Positions 8,228-17,519 of a stretch of 30,152 bases of DNA are shown in pieces (position 1 is the first letter of the stretch; each line of letters begins with the position of its first letter). A model generated the notes under the pieces. It was not told the origin of the DNA, did not search any database, and was given only the letters and a program-made list of their open reading frames with translations. Position numbers and translations under genes: made by a program. Location of the stretch: positions 1 through 30,152 of the forward strand of contig JWZX01002766.1 of NCBI GenBank assembly GCA_001275005.1. Reading direction: 5' to 3'. Origin of the DNA: Chrysochromulina tobinii. Lineage: Eukaryota > Haptophyta > Prymnesiales > Chrysochromulinaceae.

Positions 8228-9178
8228 TGAGGAGCTACTCTCCTCTGTCCGACCGTTGACTCGTCGGTCCGAGCGTGCGGCAGGCCATAGGCGAGCGTGC
8301 GGCAGGCTCGCCTCGACCCACAGAGAACGAGGCCTTGCGGGAACGACAGAGAGACAGATGCCAGCAGATCCAGATGACGACGCGCAGCGACGCCGACGGA
8401 CCCCAGCCATCGCCGACCAAACTTCAAAGCGCGACGAGGTGGGAGTCGTGGTACACACGAAAATACTGCTACTACGTAGTGAAACGTAGTATAATTATTA
8501 TGGGTCAGCTATTTATACACGGAGGGTGCACCGTACTGTCGGCGCATTCAAACTCGTGAAGCTGAACCATCATCCGAAGAAACTCGTCTCGATACTCGAT
8601 TGTACTCGAAACGTACGACCCAACCGCGAACCGGCGGTGGCGGTCGCGTTCGCGGGTCCGTGGCCGGCTCAAACGCGGCGGACGGGGGCGCTGTCGGTTT
8701 TTCCAGATTTCACGGCCGCTTGGCGACCCGCGCGCGCCGGTCCCCCGCGGTGCACCCGCGCGGCACCCTCCGCGCGCTCGGCGAGGCCCTCGCACCCTCG
8801 GCCGGGCCCCTATGTGCGGCCCACCTCGCGTATTCACAGCCAATTCACACGGGCCCATGTCGCATGTGCGTGCGCCCGCCGCGCGAGAACCCGCCTAACG
8901 ACCGCCTTCACCCGACACACGACCCGGGGTCGTCGCGTTCCCCCGACCCCCGACCATCGACCATCCCGTCCCCGGCCCGACGCCTCGATTACAGTTGGTT
9001 CGGAAGGCGTTGGCCTGATGGCTCGCGCGAGGCCTCTCTGAGCAGCCGAGCGCCGAGGCACCACTTCTGTGCAATCATCGCTCGTCATACATGTGACCTC
9101 TACAGGGGGCACGCATGCATTGCACTGATAGCATGCACGCGCCTCTTTCCAAGCGCTCGTCCACCACGCGCTCGTTCA
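8228..9178. other. Convergent intergenic region, no gene seen
   Basis: This lies between the 3' ends of the coiled-coil gene (+) and the VWA-Vint gene (-). It contains a 15-16-bp direct repeat around GAGCGTGCGGCAGGC (near 8269 and 8293), a 10-bp palindrome ACTACGTAGT (8471-8480) and an A/T-rich patch around 8480-8520. The long forward open frame through 8600-11206 is the antisense shadow of the VWA-Vint gene. Confidence 0.6.
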
Positions 9179-11401
9179 CTACGCGCTCGCCGTCGACTGG
9201 ACGGCGGGAAGGATCACACGGCCCGACTGCCACCCGGGCCGTTGCATGAGGTCGTTGATGACGGCGTGCGTACCCCAGTACGGGTGTGCGACTACCGGCT
9301 CTTCCAGTCCGTGACCGAGGGCAGCGCACGGCACGCCGTTGACGAGGATCGTCGGGTGGCCAGGCGAAAGGACAAAGTTGTACACGTACGGTGTCGAGCG
9401 CATCGTCCGCTCGCCCAGCATGTGCGGGAAGCGCCAACGGCCACTCCGATCGCGCATCGGATGCCATTCGGTGAGCTCGAGTCCGTTGGGCAGCCGCGTG
9501 AGCAGGGCCTTGCCGCCCACGCACTCCGTCATCACCACGCACACCACCGTCGCGAGGCGCCCGCCTTCGCCCACGAGCACGTCGCCGGCGCGCACCGCAC
9601 TCACCTTGAGCGGTGGGCTCGTCGTGAGGCCGTTCGTTGGCGCGAGGAGTATGGTCGCGTCCGGACCGAAGCAGCCTCCGCCGCGCATGAACTCATCGGG
9701 CAACGACGTGAAGGTCTGCACCGGTGCGCCGCCGCCGAAGACACCGCCGAAGCCGCCGCCGAAGGGGCGGCCCGCGCTTGGATCGGGAGGCTTGAGCTGG
9801 GCAAAGACCATCTCGGCTTGGTTCGAGAGCTCCTCAAACATGCCGTTCTCGCCCTGGACGTCCTTGCCAAACCCTTGCAGGCACATGTCACGGAAGTTGG
9901 AGCGCCGCTCGAGCCGCAGCATAAAGGGGAGAGTCGTCAGGTAATGCTTGCCCCACGTGGCGAGCTTGTCCGGCTTGAGCGCGAGGAGCACCTCGTCCAC
10001 GACGGTCTGCTTGAGGGGGCTGCCGTCATCGGCCATGAGGCCCACGCAGGTCTGCAGCTTGTCCGACATCACGGGCGGCTGCAGCTTGTACAGCGTCATG
10101 CACGAGACGACCGCGAGGCGCTCGAGCTGCGTCTGGAACACCTTGGCGGCCGCGTTCTCGGGAGCCGTTGCGAGAGTGGGCACGTCGACAGTGACGCCGC
10201 TGGCGCACATCTCGTGCCCCCCAACCTCGAGGCTGACGCTCAAGCCCGAGGCGCTCTTCGTGCGCACGACGATGTGGCGGGGCTGGTCGTACATCAGGGC
10301 GCCAATGTCGACGGCGACCGCGGCACCGCTGCGCCATGGGACGCAGTCGAAGCCGAGCACCGCCGCGACGGCGCTTGCAGGCTCGAGGATCAGACGCGCC
10401 GTGTTGGCGACGACGGCGCCGCCGCTGGACGGCAGCGCCAGATTTGCGGTCGAGCGTGTCGCGGCAACGAGGTTGACGACAAAGGAGCCGACCGAGCCCG
10501 CGTCGGGGATGTGCAGGAAGACGTCCGAGAAGGAGGCGAGGAGGGCCGAGTCGAGAGAGTTGCCAAAGCCGATCGCCGTCACCTTTGGCCGGAACCCCAC
10601 AGTCTCCTCGACCTCTCCCATCCTCCGGTTCAGAAAGCCGGTCCAGTCGTGCCCGCGTTCATCGGGCAGCCCGTCGGTGCACACGACGAGGCTCATGGCA
10701 AAGTCTGCCGCATGGAGCTTCACCTCGTCTGGCAGCCGATGAATCGCTCCGTCGCTGCAGTTGGACTTAGTACCGTTTGTGAAGCCGTCGCAACCCTTGT
10801 TGATCCCATCGATCATGTTGGTCGAGCCCTTGGTTCTGAGGCCTCGCACGAGCTGGTCGAGGGTCTCCTTGGCCTCGGGCGTGCACGCCGTCCACGGTGC
10901 GACCTCAGCCGCGAGCGAGCCGTACTCAACGATCCGAATCCAGTCCGACGCACCGAGGGAGCCGATGTACGCGAGCGTCGCGTGCTTGACGATGTCGAGA
11001 AGTGTGAAGCCGTACGAAATCTTTTCGCCGGCATCGTTCGTCACCTCCGCCGTCGACATCATCGAGCCCGAGACATCAAGCACGAGGCAAACGGCGACCC
11101 TCGTCGGCGTGGCCGCCATGCTGTTGGTTTGAGGGGGCGTGATGGTGGCCATCGTGAGGCAGCCCTGCCGCTGCAGGTCGACGCTCATGGCCGGGTGAGA
11201 CCGTGAGAGTGCGTCGCTCATCTCGGACGACGGAACGAGCTGCCCAACCAGCGCCGGCTGGATCGGGTACAGGTCTTCGATGAACTTTGCAAGCTCCGAT
11301 GGCACGTGGGGAGCACCCTGTTCTTGTACGGGCGTGGAATCGTCTGGCTGTGGAGGTGGGGGTGCGGGCACAGAAGCGCTCTTTTTGCCGAACCCCCACA
11401 T
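9179..11401 (-). CDS. VWA-Vwaint-Vint protein: von Willebrand A domain with a Hedgehog/intein-type (Hint) autoprocessing domain (740 aa)
   Basis: The start is ATG at 11401 (MWGFGKKSAS). Residues 1-70 are a Pro-rich leader with a short helical segment. Residues ~100-315 form a VWA domain with a full MIDAS: D109-V-S111-G-S113, T194 (GSTN) and D243 (CTDG), so it should bind a metal ion. Residues ~320-540 fit the Vwaint linker region. After a Gly-rich hinge (GGGFGGVFGGG) the Vint/Hint domain begins at C577 (GGGCFGPDATIL). It continues through RAGDVLVG, EWHPMR (H647), RWRFPHML, VNGV and ALGHGLEEPVVAHPYWGT, ending near the C-terminus. Hint domains cleave the chain just before their first Cys. As in known Vint proteins there is no downstream extein. 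The family appears in protists and bacteria and has been linked by others to ubiquitin-type systems; no direct evidence for that is in this window. It is head-to-head with the GEX1-like gene (293 bp). Confidence 0.9.
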   Translation of the reverse strand: MWGFGKKSASVPAPPPPQPDDSTPVQEQGAPHVPSELAKFIEDLYPIQPALVGQLVPSSEMSDALSRSHPAMSVDLQRQGCLTMATITPPQTNSMAATPTRVAVCLVLDVSGSMMSTAEVTNDAGEKISYGFTLLDIVKHATLAYIGSLGASDWIRIVEYGSLAAEVAPWTACTPEAKETLDQLVRGLRTKGSTNMIDGINKGCDGFTNGTKSNCSDGAIHRLPDEVKLHAADFAMSLVVCTDGLPDERGHDWTGFLNRRMGEVEETVGFRPKVTAIGFGNSLDSALLASFSDVFLHIPDAGSVGSFVVNLVAATRSTANLALPSSGGAVVANTARLILEPASAVAAVLGFDCVPWRSGAAVAVDIGALMYDQPRHIVVRTKSASGLSVSLEVGGHEMCASGVTVDVPTLATAPENAAAKVFQTQLERLAVVSCMTLYKLQPPVMSDKLQTCVGLMADDGSPLKQTVVDEVLLALKPDKLATWGKHYLTTLPFMLRLERRSNFRDMCLQGFGKDVQGENGMFEELSNQAEMVFAQLKPPDPSAGRPFGGGFGGVFGGGAPVQTFTSLPDEFMRGGGCFGPDATILLAPTNGLTTSPPLKVSAVRAGDVLVGEGGRLATVVCVVMTECVGGKALLTRLPNGLELTEWHPMRDRSGRWRFPHMLGERTMRSTPYVYNFVLSPGHPTILVNGVPCAALGHGLEEPVVAHPYWGTHAVINDLMQRPGWQSGRVILPAVQSTASA

Positions 11402-11694
11402 GAGTGTGGCAGCGACAGCACGCTTCTCTGTGAGTCTCGCCCCGCTCGCAAGATATGTGTTGAGAGGGGTGAGTTCGGAGCGTTTTTGGTCAATCGGTTC
11501 GTCATCAACCTGTAGGCCAAACTTTGCCCGTTAAGGCACGGTGCTGCAGTGGGACCGTGGATTCAAAAATAATAGAGCTCAAGCGCTTGACTTTCGGTGA
11601 GGCTTGACTAATTTTGACTGAATTTGACTGGACTGATGTGTCGTTTCGCGGGTCCGACACGGTCCGTCCACGCTTCAAAGCGGCCCGAAACGAG
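11402..11694. promoter_or_regulatory. Shared divergent promoter region (VWA-Vint / GEX1-like)
   Basis: The 293 bp between the two start codons must hold both promoters and 5' UTRs. Near 11585-11640 there are four TTGACT/TGACTG repeats just upstream of the GEX1-like start, next to an A/T-rich patch AAAAATAATAGAGC. No TATA box at a convincing distance was seen. Confidence 0.4.
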
Positions 11695-13371
11695 ATGACA
11701 GGACATGTGGGACACCTCTGCGTGCTCTCGATCGCTTCGCGCGCGAGCGCGAGCTCTCACTTCCAGCTGGACCGGGCCGCGAGCGCGCGCGCGCAAGCCG
11801 GCAAAGAGCAGCTCGACCGGATTGTCGGAGAGGGTGAGGCAGCGAAGCGAGGCTGCTGGTCGGCCGCCGTCGAAGAGCTCAAGGCGGGCTGCCGCGCGAT
11901 GGACGACGAGCAGCGCAGCAAGTTGGCGGTCCAGTTCACCAACTGCCACCTCGAAAAGTCGGGGCTCGAGCAGTACGCGTGCTCGCGCGAGATGAGCGTC
12001 GCCGCTTGCACACGCCCGATGGTCGACTCGCCGTCCGGCCTGGCCTACAATGCGTACACGACCTTCTACACCCACGCGGAGAGCATGTGCTACTACTTGC
12101 AATCGGAGGCTTTCCAGCGCGCGACGGAGACGGCGGTGGACCTGCTGCACTCGTCGGCCCGCGGGACGGCGCAGCAGCTCAACCAGCTTCACACGCAGAC
12201 CAGCGCCGTCGTGGCCGCTTCAGAGACTATCCTCGCTGAGCAGCAGCTCGCTTCGGCCGCAGCCAAGGAGTTGCTCGAGGGGCAGCAAGCGGCGGCCGCG
12301 GAGCTATCATCCCTCCGCTCCTCACAGGCGGCGGCCTTTGCGGCGGCGGAGCATTCGTTGCAGACGCTGGGCACGCTGCAGCATGAGCAGCTAAGCACCC
12401 TCCAAGGTCAAGCCGAGGCCATCGGCTCGAAGCAGCAGTCACTCATCGGTGGCCTCGATCGCGTGCTCACGCTGCAGCAAACGCTCGTAGGGGACATGAT
12501 GGACATCACCTCGATCGTCTTCTACGTATGCGCGGTAGGGCTTGCGTTCGGGCTCACTGCGACGGCGCGCACAGCGCCCGCGCGCCTCCACCTCTTCGCA
12601 ATCCTTTCGCTCAACGCCTTGCTCGAGAAGGCGCTCGCAGGCTACCTGCTGCCCCTGCTCGGCGCCACATCGCATGAGACGCTTCACCTGATCACGCTCG
12701 GCCTCCGGCGCTCCTCGGCGCTCCTCGGCGGGGCAGTGCTCGTAAGGGCGGCTCTTCGACACGTCGACTTTGCCCGGCGCACGCTCAACAGCATCGATGA
12801 GCTCAAGCAGCTGCAGAAACAGAGCGCGGACGAGCTTGCGGCCATGCTGGCTAAGATCGAGCAGAAGGCGGCCGCTGCCCGCACGGCGTGCCGCGTGCGC
12901 GATGCTGCCGCGAATAGGACGCGCCAGGCGCTTATCATCGCACGCCGGCCGTCGTACTCGCCTGCTCGTACCCTCTCGCCCGCTGCCCTCGCCCCGTCCC
13001 GCCACCCCTCGCCGCCCGCCTGCGCCACCACTACCACCGGAGCACCGAATGAACGCGCGAGCCGCTCCCCCGATGAGCGCCCCCCTGTTGTACGCTCGCC
13101 CGCGTCGCCCAAGGGCGCCGAGTTGGGCACCGCGCCGGCGCGCGCGGAGGCTTCCGCGCCGTCGCCGCCACCGCAGCCGTGCCCACGGCCAAGCGCGGCC
13201 GACGCGGCCGACGCACCCAAAGCCGAAGCGTCGGCGCCTCGCCCCCCCCCGCGCTCTCGCCGCTCTTCTGTAGGGCAACCGACGGTCGAGGGCGCCACGG
13301 GCAGCCTGACCCCCACGCGCAGCTCGGCGCGTCTGGCGGAGAAGGCAAGGCAGCGCGAGTCGATCGGATGA
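11695..13371 (+). CDS. GEX1/Brambleberry/Kar5-like nuclear fusion (karyogamy) protein (558 aa)
   Basis: Members of this family act in the nuclear envelope/ER during fusion of gamete nuclei. The frame opens at a TTG (11614); the first ATG is at 11695 (MTGHVGHLCVLSIASRASASS), a weak signal peptide with a possible cut after ASA. The Cys-rich luminal domain is at ~50-150: C54-W, C66, C84 (FTNCHLEKSG), C96, C105 and C132, with FYTHAESMCYYLQSEAFQ. The order CW, C, FTxCHL, F..H...C.YLQ is the family pattern. Residues ~150-265 form a long Ala/Gln-rich coiled coil. Hydrophobic segments lie at ~270-288, ~298-322 and weakly ~339-354. The cytosolic tail is basic, then Pro/Ser/Ala-rich low complexity. This layout (Cys-rich luminal domain, coiled coil, 2-3 membrane spans, tail) matches GEX1. 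I assigned it by motif memory; a profile search would settle it. The true 5' end may lie upstream. Confidence 0.78.
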   Translation: MTGHVGHLCVLSIASRASASSHFQLDRAASARAQAGKEQLDRIVGEGEAAKRGCWSAAVEELKAGCRAMDDEQRSKLAVQFTNCHLEKSGLEQYACSREMSVAACTRPMVDSPSGLAYNAYTTFYTHAESMCYYLQSEAFQRATETAVDLLHSSARGTAQQLNQLHTQTSAVVAASETILAEQQLASAAAKELLEGQQAAAAELSSLRSSQAAAFAAAEHSLQTLGTLQHEQLSTLQGQAEAIGSKQQSLIGGLDRVLTLQQTLVGDMMDITSIVFYVCAVGLAFGLTATARTAPARLHLFAILSLNALLEKALAGYLLPLLGATSHETLHLITLGLRRSSALLGGAVLVRAALRHVDFARRTLNSIDELKQLQKQSADELAAMLAKIEQKAAAARTACRVRDAAANRTRQALIIARRPSYSPARTLSPAALAPSRHPSPPACATTTTGAPNERASRSPDERPPVVRSPASPKGAELGTAPARAEASAPSPPPQPCPRPSAADAADAPKAEASAPRPPPRSRRSSVGQPTVEGATGSLTPTRSSARLAEKARQRESIG

Positions 13372-13868
13372 GGATAGAGCATCGTATCGAGCGGTCGGTG
13401 GTTCCGGGGTGGAGCAGTGAGTGGATGCATGCTGCATGCTGCATGCTGGCAGATACGGCGAGGAGGTGGACCTACTCGCGCCCAACACGTTGCCGTTGCC
13501 GTGGTCGAGACTGAGAGGTACCGACTGAGAGTCGCTGAGTGACACTGGAGAGTGTCAGACACTGAAAGTGCGCTGCGGCGCTGCGTGAACTAGCTACTAG
13601 GCTCGTCAAGTTTCTCCACGGCGATTTCGTCCGCGACGCGCGAGCCCGCGCGGTCGCGGGTCGCGGGTCGGCTTTCTCGGCTATTGCCTATTCGTTTACC
13701 CTCCGTTGTTGTACCGGACCGGGCCGACATAAGGCCGACACAAAATCTTTGCTCTCCCTCAGTCTGCCGACACTCACTCTCTGTGCTCCATCCTCCAAAA
13801 GGCCGTTTCCGCTACACCTACATGGGGATCCGTCGTCTCCGCGTGCTGGCGCCCAACATGGCGCTCAG
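13372..13868. other. Convergent intergenic region, no gene seen
   Basis: This lies between the 3' ends of the GEX1-like (+) and DUF1499 (-) genes. It holds a short ATGCATGCTGC-type repeat (about 13425-13448) and a CGCGGGTCGCGGGTCGG duplication near 13655. No convincing frame was found. Confidence 0.6.
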
Positions 13869-14705
13869 TCACCCCACCGTAGGCCTCTCCATGCGTGCGT
13901 TCTCCATTTCCGTCCCCTTCCGTCGGTCCTGGTCAAAAGTCTGGTCACGCGCGTCGTCCGCGGCATAAAAGTAGTCAGCGTGCGTCTTGGGCGAAATGTC
14001 GTCGATGCTCCAGCCTTGCTTGCGAAGGGCCGCCGCGATGTAGTTGAGGCGGCTCGCGTTGACGCCAAAGTCGGTCTGGCCCACACGCGAGCCCGAACGC
14101 ACCTGAACAAGACCACTGGGGCCCAGGAAGAACTCGACGTCGTCGATGTACCCCTTCTTGAGCGACTCAAACTGAAGGTAGAGGTATGTATCCGTTTCTT
14201 TGACCACCTCGAAGCCGCCGCCGTCGATGAAGGATTGGCCTGGCTGGTACGCCTTGACAGCCTGGGCCAGCGACTTGAACGGCGCACCGTCGCCAGCAGG
14301 TGGCTTCCAAGGTGGGATCAGCGTGTCGACTCCCGTGAGAATCCGGTCCGACAGCAGAGAGTCGCCCGTGGTGGAGAAGCAGTTGGGCTTGCCGTCGCAT
14401 CCGCGCAGGCCCAAGAATGTTTCCGGGTCGGCTTCGATGCTGTTCACGTTGATGGAGCGCTGCGCCGTCCCGAGATCTTTAGGCGGATTGCCAGGACGCT
14501 TGGGCTTGTCTGCGTAGTTTGCGTATTCGCCGATGGCATTGTCAAAAGCCACTGCCGGGGTCGCGGCAGTCAGAGCACCGACGCCAACGAAACGCAGAGC
14601 GTCGCGTCGTGATACTGAGGTCAGGTCGCGTCGCGACGCGACACGGGTCACAATCGGTGGCGGCGTGAAGGAAAGTGCTGAACAGACTACCATCGCGAGC
14701 AGCAT
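13869..14705 (-). CDS. DUF1499 family protein of the thylakoid lumen (278 aa)
   Basis: The start is ATG at 14705. The N-terminus MLLAMVVCSALSF is a signal peptide ending in an ASA-F-type site (ALS|F), followed by a basic transit peptide (TRVASRRDLTSVSRR). A twin-arginine lumen signal follows: SRRDALRFVGVGAL then TAATPAVA before FDN. This tripartite leader predicts delivery across the secondary plastid membranes and then through Tat into the lumen. The mature part carries the DUF1499 hallmarks: CDGKPNCFSTT, a QSFIDGGGFEVVKET strand region, YIDDVEFFLGP, VQVRSGSRVGQTDFGVNASR and LNYIAAALRKQGW. DUF1499 proteins are widespread in bacteria and plastids but their biochemical role is not established. 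The last ~45 residues (DDISPKTHADYFYAADDARD...) extend beyond the usual domain end. It is divergent from the C2H2 gene, 467 bp away. Confidence 0.88.
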   Translation of the reverse strand: MLLAMVVCSALSFTPPPIVTRVASRRDLTSVSRRDALRFVGVGALTAATPAVAFDNAIGEYANYADKPKRPGNPPKDLGTAQRSINVNSIEADPETFLGLRGCDGKPNCFSTTGDSLLSDRILTGVDTLIPPWKPPAGDGAPFKSLAQAVKAYQPGQSFIDGGGFEVVKETDTYLYLQFESLKKGYIDDVEFFLGPSGLVQVRSGSRVGQTDFGVNASRLNYIAAALRKQGWSIDDISPKTHADYFYAADDARDQTFDQDRRKGTEMENARMERPTVG

Positions 14706-15172
14706 TTTAAGCGCCTCAACATTGAAGGAGAGTGCTCGTGTGCTGTGAATTGTTCAAAAGGCCAACCGGCCCACCGGCCGAGCATGCATTGCATCGTGTG
14801 GCTCACGTGAGGTTTTAGGTAGGTGATTTTAGGTAGTTACACGTGCCGAGGTGTCGAACCCCTGAGCCTGGCGGCTTGGCCATTTTCGCGCGGACCGGAG
14901 GTCGATCGAGGTGCGTCCAAGTGTACTCACTGTGGTATGGGTTGCTGTTGGAATAATGTACGTAGATCGGGTTAAAATTCGCTAACTTTACGACAAGTTC
15001 ATCAAACTTCACCCAATGTTTTTGACGATCTCGGATGGACACGAGGGAAATTTAATTATCGATCGATATGATCCCGCGGCGATTTTGAGGCGCGGCGATT
15101 CCGATTTCGCATACGAACAACCTTCTATACTGTAAAGCCACTTTTCCCCCGATCGGTGACCTTCCATCCCAC
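14706..15172. other. Divergent promoter region (DUF1499 / C2H2)
   Basis: These 467 bp separate two divergent start codons. They contain a direct repeat of TTTTAGGTAG (near 14813 and 14828), AT-rich stretches around 14950-15060 and the palindromic GATCGATCGA-like sequence near 15058. A tRNA-like A-box/B-box pair on the minus strand (14850-14882) is too tightly spaced to be a tRNA. Confidence 0.5.
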
Positions 15173-15910
15173 ATGAACGTCGCGGTCTCGAGCCCGCCCA
15201 GTCCGGACTCTGTGCATAGTCCGTTGCCGATATTTGCCGAACACACGCTTGCCTGCGCGCACGACGGCTGCGACAAGCGCTTCTTCAGGCGAAGTGATCT
15301 CAAGCAGCACTGGGGGGTGCACACGGGCACCAAGCTATTTGCTTGCGATCACGAGGGCTGTTGCAAGATCTTCTCGTCCTCGAGCCACCTGACGACGCAC
15401 AAGCGCACGCACACCAACGACCTGCCGTACACTTGCGACCACGAGGGTTGCGCCAAGCGCTTCTCGCAAGCGAGCAACCTCCGGTCGCACATCAAGCGCA
15501 CACATACGGGTGAGAGGCTATTTGCCTGCGAGTTTGAAGGCTGTGGCATGCGTTTCACGGACTCAGCCCACCACGTGGCGCACAAACGTACGCACACGGG
15601 TGAGAAGCCATATGCATGCGACTACGAGGGCTGTGGCAAAAGCTTCTCGCAACTGAGCAACCTGAAGGCGCACCAGTGCAGGCACACTGGTGAGAGGCTG
15701 TATGCCTGCGACGTCGATGGCTGCTGCAAGAGCTTCAGAACGTCGAGCGACCGAGCGAACCACAGGCGCACGCACACGGACACTAAATCGTATGGCCTCG
15801 ACCACGACAGGTGCGCAAAGGGCATAGGGGCCCTGATAGCGGCATCCGCCCTGCAGGATATGGTGCCAATCTACGAAGATCAACGGGTGTGCCACGAGGC
15901 GAGCCAATAA
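15173..15910 (+). CDS. TFIIIA-type C2H2 zinc-finger protein, six intact fingers (245 aa)
   Basis: The start is ATG at 15173. After a short Pro/Ser-rich leader there are six C-x4-C-x12-H-x3/4-H fingers of the C-x2-(E/D)GC type joined by TH-T(G/N/D)-(E/T)(K/R)-type linkers. They begin at about residues 27, 57, 87, 118, 148 and 178: CAHDGCDKRF, CDHEGCCKIF, CDHEGCAKRF, CEFEGCGMRF, CDYEGCGKSF and CDVDGCCKSF. A seventh unit (YGLDHDRCAKG) has lost its first Cys and both His and runs into an unrelated tail. The x4 spacing and the EGC signature are typical of TFIIIA/Zic/GLI-like fingers. DNA or RNA binding in the nucleus is expected; the target is unknown. High between-finger DNA similarity points to recent internal duplication. 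No activation or repression domain is visible. Confidence 0.92.
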   Translation: MNVAVSSPPSPDSVHSPLPIFAEHTLACAHDGCDKRFFRRSDLKQHWGVHTGTKLFACDHEGCCKIFSSSSHLTTHKRTHTNDLPYTCDHEGCAKRFSQASNLRSHIKRTHTGERLFACEFEGCGMRFTDSAHHVAHKRTHTGEKPYACDYEGCGKSFSQLSNLKAHQCRHTGERLYACDVDGCCKSFRTSSDRANHRRTHTDTKSYGLDHDRCAKGIGALIAASALQDMVPIYEDQRVCHEASQ

Positions 15911-17519
15911 GAGAGCACAGAGGCGAGAGGGAGAGGCATGGCTGTTTCACTGTGCGCGCACACACACCTGGCACCTGCTTGGCAGGGCTCGACTGAGTCG
16001 TGTCCGCTTCACGTCTGTGTCGTGTATGGCACATGGACATGGGGCTTTGTGACATGCACTGTACATGCCGCAAGGTAAATAGAGTCGCGGCGCATTGGAT
16101 TGTGTACTGGATGGGCAACAAATTGCGTACTGGATGGGCAACCACACCCGTCTCACTTTGTGCGGGCTGCAGTGGTCGGTGTGGCGCATGCGTGCAGACG
16201 TGCCTTGTGGCGTTGCGGCACAGTGTTCAAAGCCTCTATGGGGTAATTACCTGAGTAGTGGGAAGGTCCCCCTAGGTCAAAAAAGTGCGCCCCACAGTGT
16301 TCAAAGCCTATGGGGTAATTACCTGAGTAGTGGGAAGGTCCCCCTAGGTCAAAAAAGTGCGCCGAGCCCCTCCCATTCAATTCCCAAACTACAGGTGTAG
16401 GGTTACGGCCTAAGGCCCCTTATAACGACATGAAAAATAGTAAAACAACCACGATTTTGCATGGCGCATCGTGGCCTTATGGCTCAGAAAAAACCTGCGA
16501 AAAATGCGACAAAACCTTTCGTGCTTTCGAGGAAGGCGCGCCTGTCGCATCGGTGCACTCGGTGCTCGCTCTCGCACCCGACAGGATGATCGAAGGCGCG
16601 CTCGATGACGTCCAAGAACGACAAGCCTCTCGCTCTCCCGAGTGCGCGCGCTACATGTACGCATCCAGCCATCCAGGGGAACAGGATCTCGGAACTAATC
16701 TCGGAACCTTGACCAACAAGTCCCACCAGGAGGTCTTGATCAACAGCATGATGATGCGGGCCTCGATCGTGGCCACCCGCGTCGCGATCTTCAACTCCCT
16801 GCACGCGGTGATAGGTAGGTGATAGGGGGACTCCTTGGGGGACTCTAGAAGGGGGACTCAGAGAATTGAGAATAGAGCAATTTAGACTTTCAAAAGAATT
16901 TAGACAGAGAACCAGCGGCTCCAGGAGGTCGCTGGCCTTCAACCTCCTCATCCGTTTTCAGAACCGAGGTGGCATGCGGATCAACGAGGAGGACAGGGCC
17001 AGCGAGGAGGACACAGCCAGCCAGATTGGGGCCCGGGCGGCGGGGGGGCGCCCGGACGCGGTGGGTAGCACGCGTCGGTGAGACGGCGATCGGGGAGGGC
17101 GACGCAAATGGGAGAGTTGAGTGGAACCTGAGCGATGGGGCACCTCTCAGCTGTAGGCAGCACAGTCTGGGATGCTGTATATGCATCCCACTGATGAGAC
17201 GCCGTGCAGCAGTGCAGCACAGTGGGTCGATGCGCATGGGCATAAGCCATTGTGCACGAGTAAGCTGTTGCGATGGTTGCCATCAAAGATGCGTGAGAAA
17301 TACCGATACCTCTCAGGTCTCAGCCGACGGCTTAACTTGACTTAACCGGCGCATTCGTGGGCAGGCGCAAAACGGCAAAAGCGCCACTCGATGAGATCCG
17401 CAATCAAAAAATTGTTCAACAACGCGTGACGCCGCTCTCACGCGTGCGAGCTGTTCAACCGTAGACCGCCGCCGCCGCCGCCTCCACAGCCGAAAGAACA
17501 AGCCCGAGGATTGGGAAGA
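15911..17519. other. Long gene-poor stretch with a tandem duplication and possible cryptic exons
   Basis: There is no full gene I can support. It contains the 74-bp tandem duplication at 16219-16364, three GGGGGACTC repeats near 16825-16857 and two ATTTAGAC units near 16882 and 16901. Two patches have codon composition like the real genes: 16706-16813 (plus-frame NKSHQEVLINSMMMRASIV..., ending at a possible donor ATAG|GTAGGT) and 16910-17080 (plus-frame TSGSRRSLAFNLLIRF...). Minus-strand readings of the same patches are almost as good, so strand and existence are unresolved. Confidence 0.4.
16219..16364. repeat. 74-bp tandem duplication
   Basis: Copies at 16219-16292 and 16293-16364 are almost identical (the first has two extra bases, CCTCTATGG versus CCTATGG). 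The unit begins CACAGTGTTCAAAGCC, contains GGGTAATTACCTGAGTAG, and ends GTCAAAAAAGTGCGCC. Near-identity suggests a recent duplication. It is non-coding as far as I can tell. Confidence 0.92.

Noticed and set aside
8600-11206. Very long plus-strand open frame (868 codons)
   Set aside because: It is antisense to the VWA-Vint gene, lacks domain similarity, and its composition (His/Arg/Ala-rich) is what the reverse of a GC-rich gene gives.
14850-14882. tRNA-like A box (TGGCCAAGCCG) and B box (GGTTCGACACC) on the minus strand
   Set aside because: The boxes are only about a dozen bases apart and no acceptor or anticodon stems fold; at best a relic.
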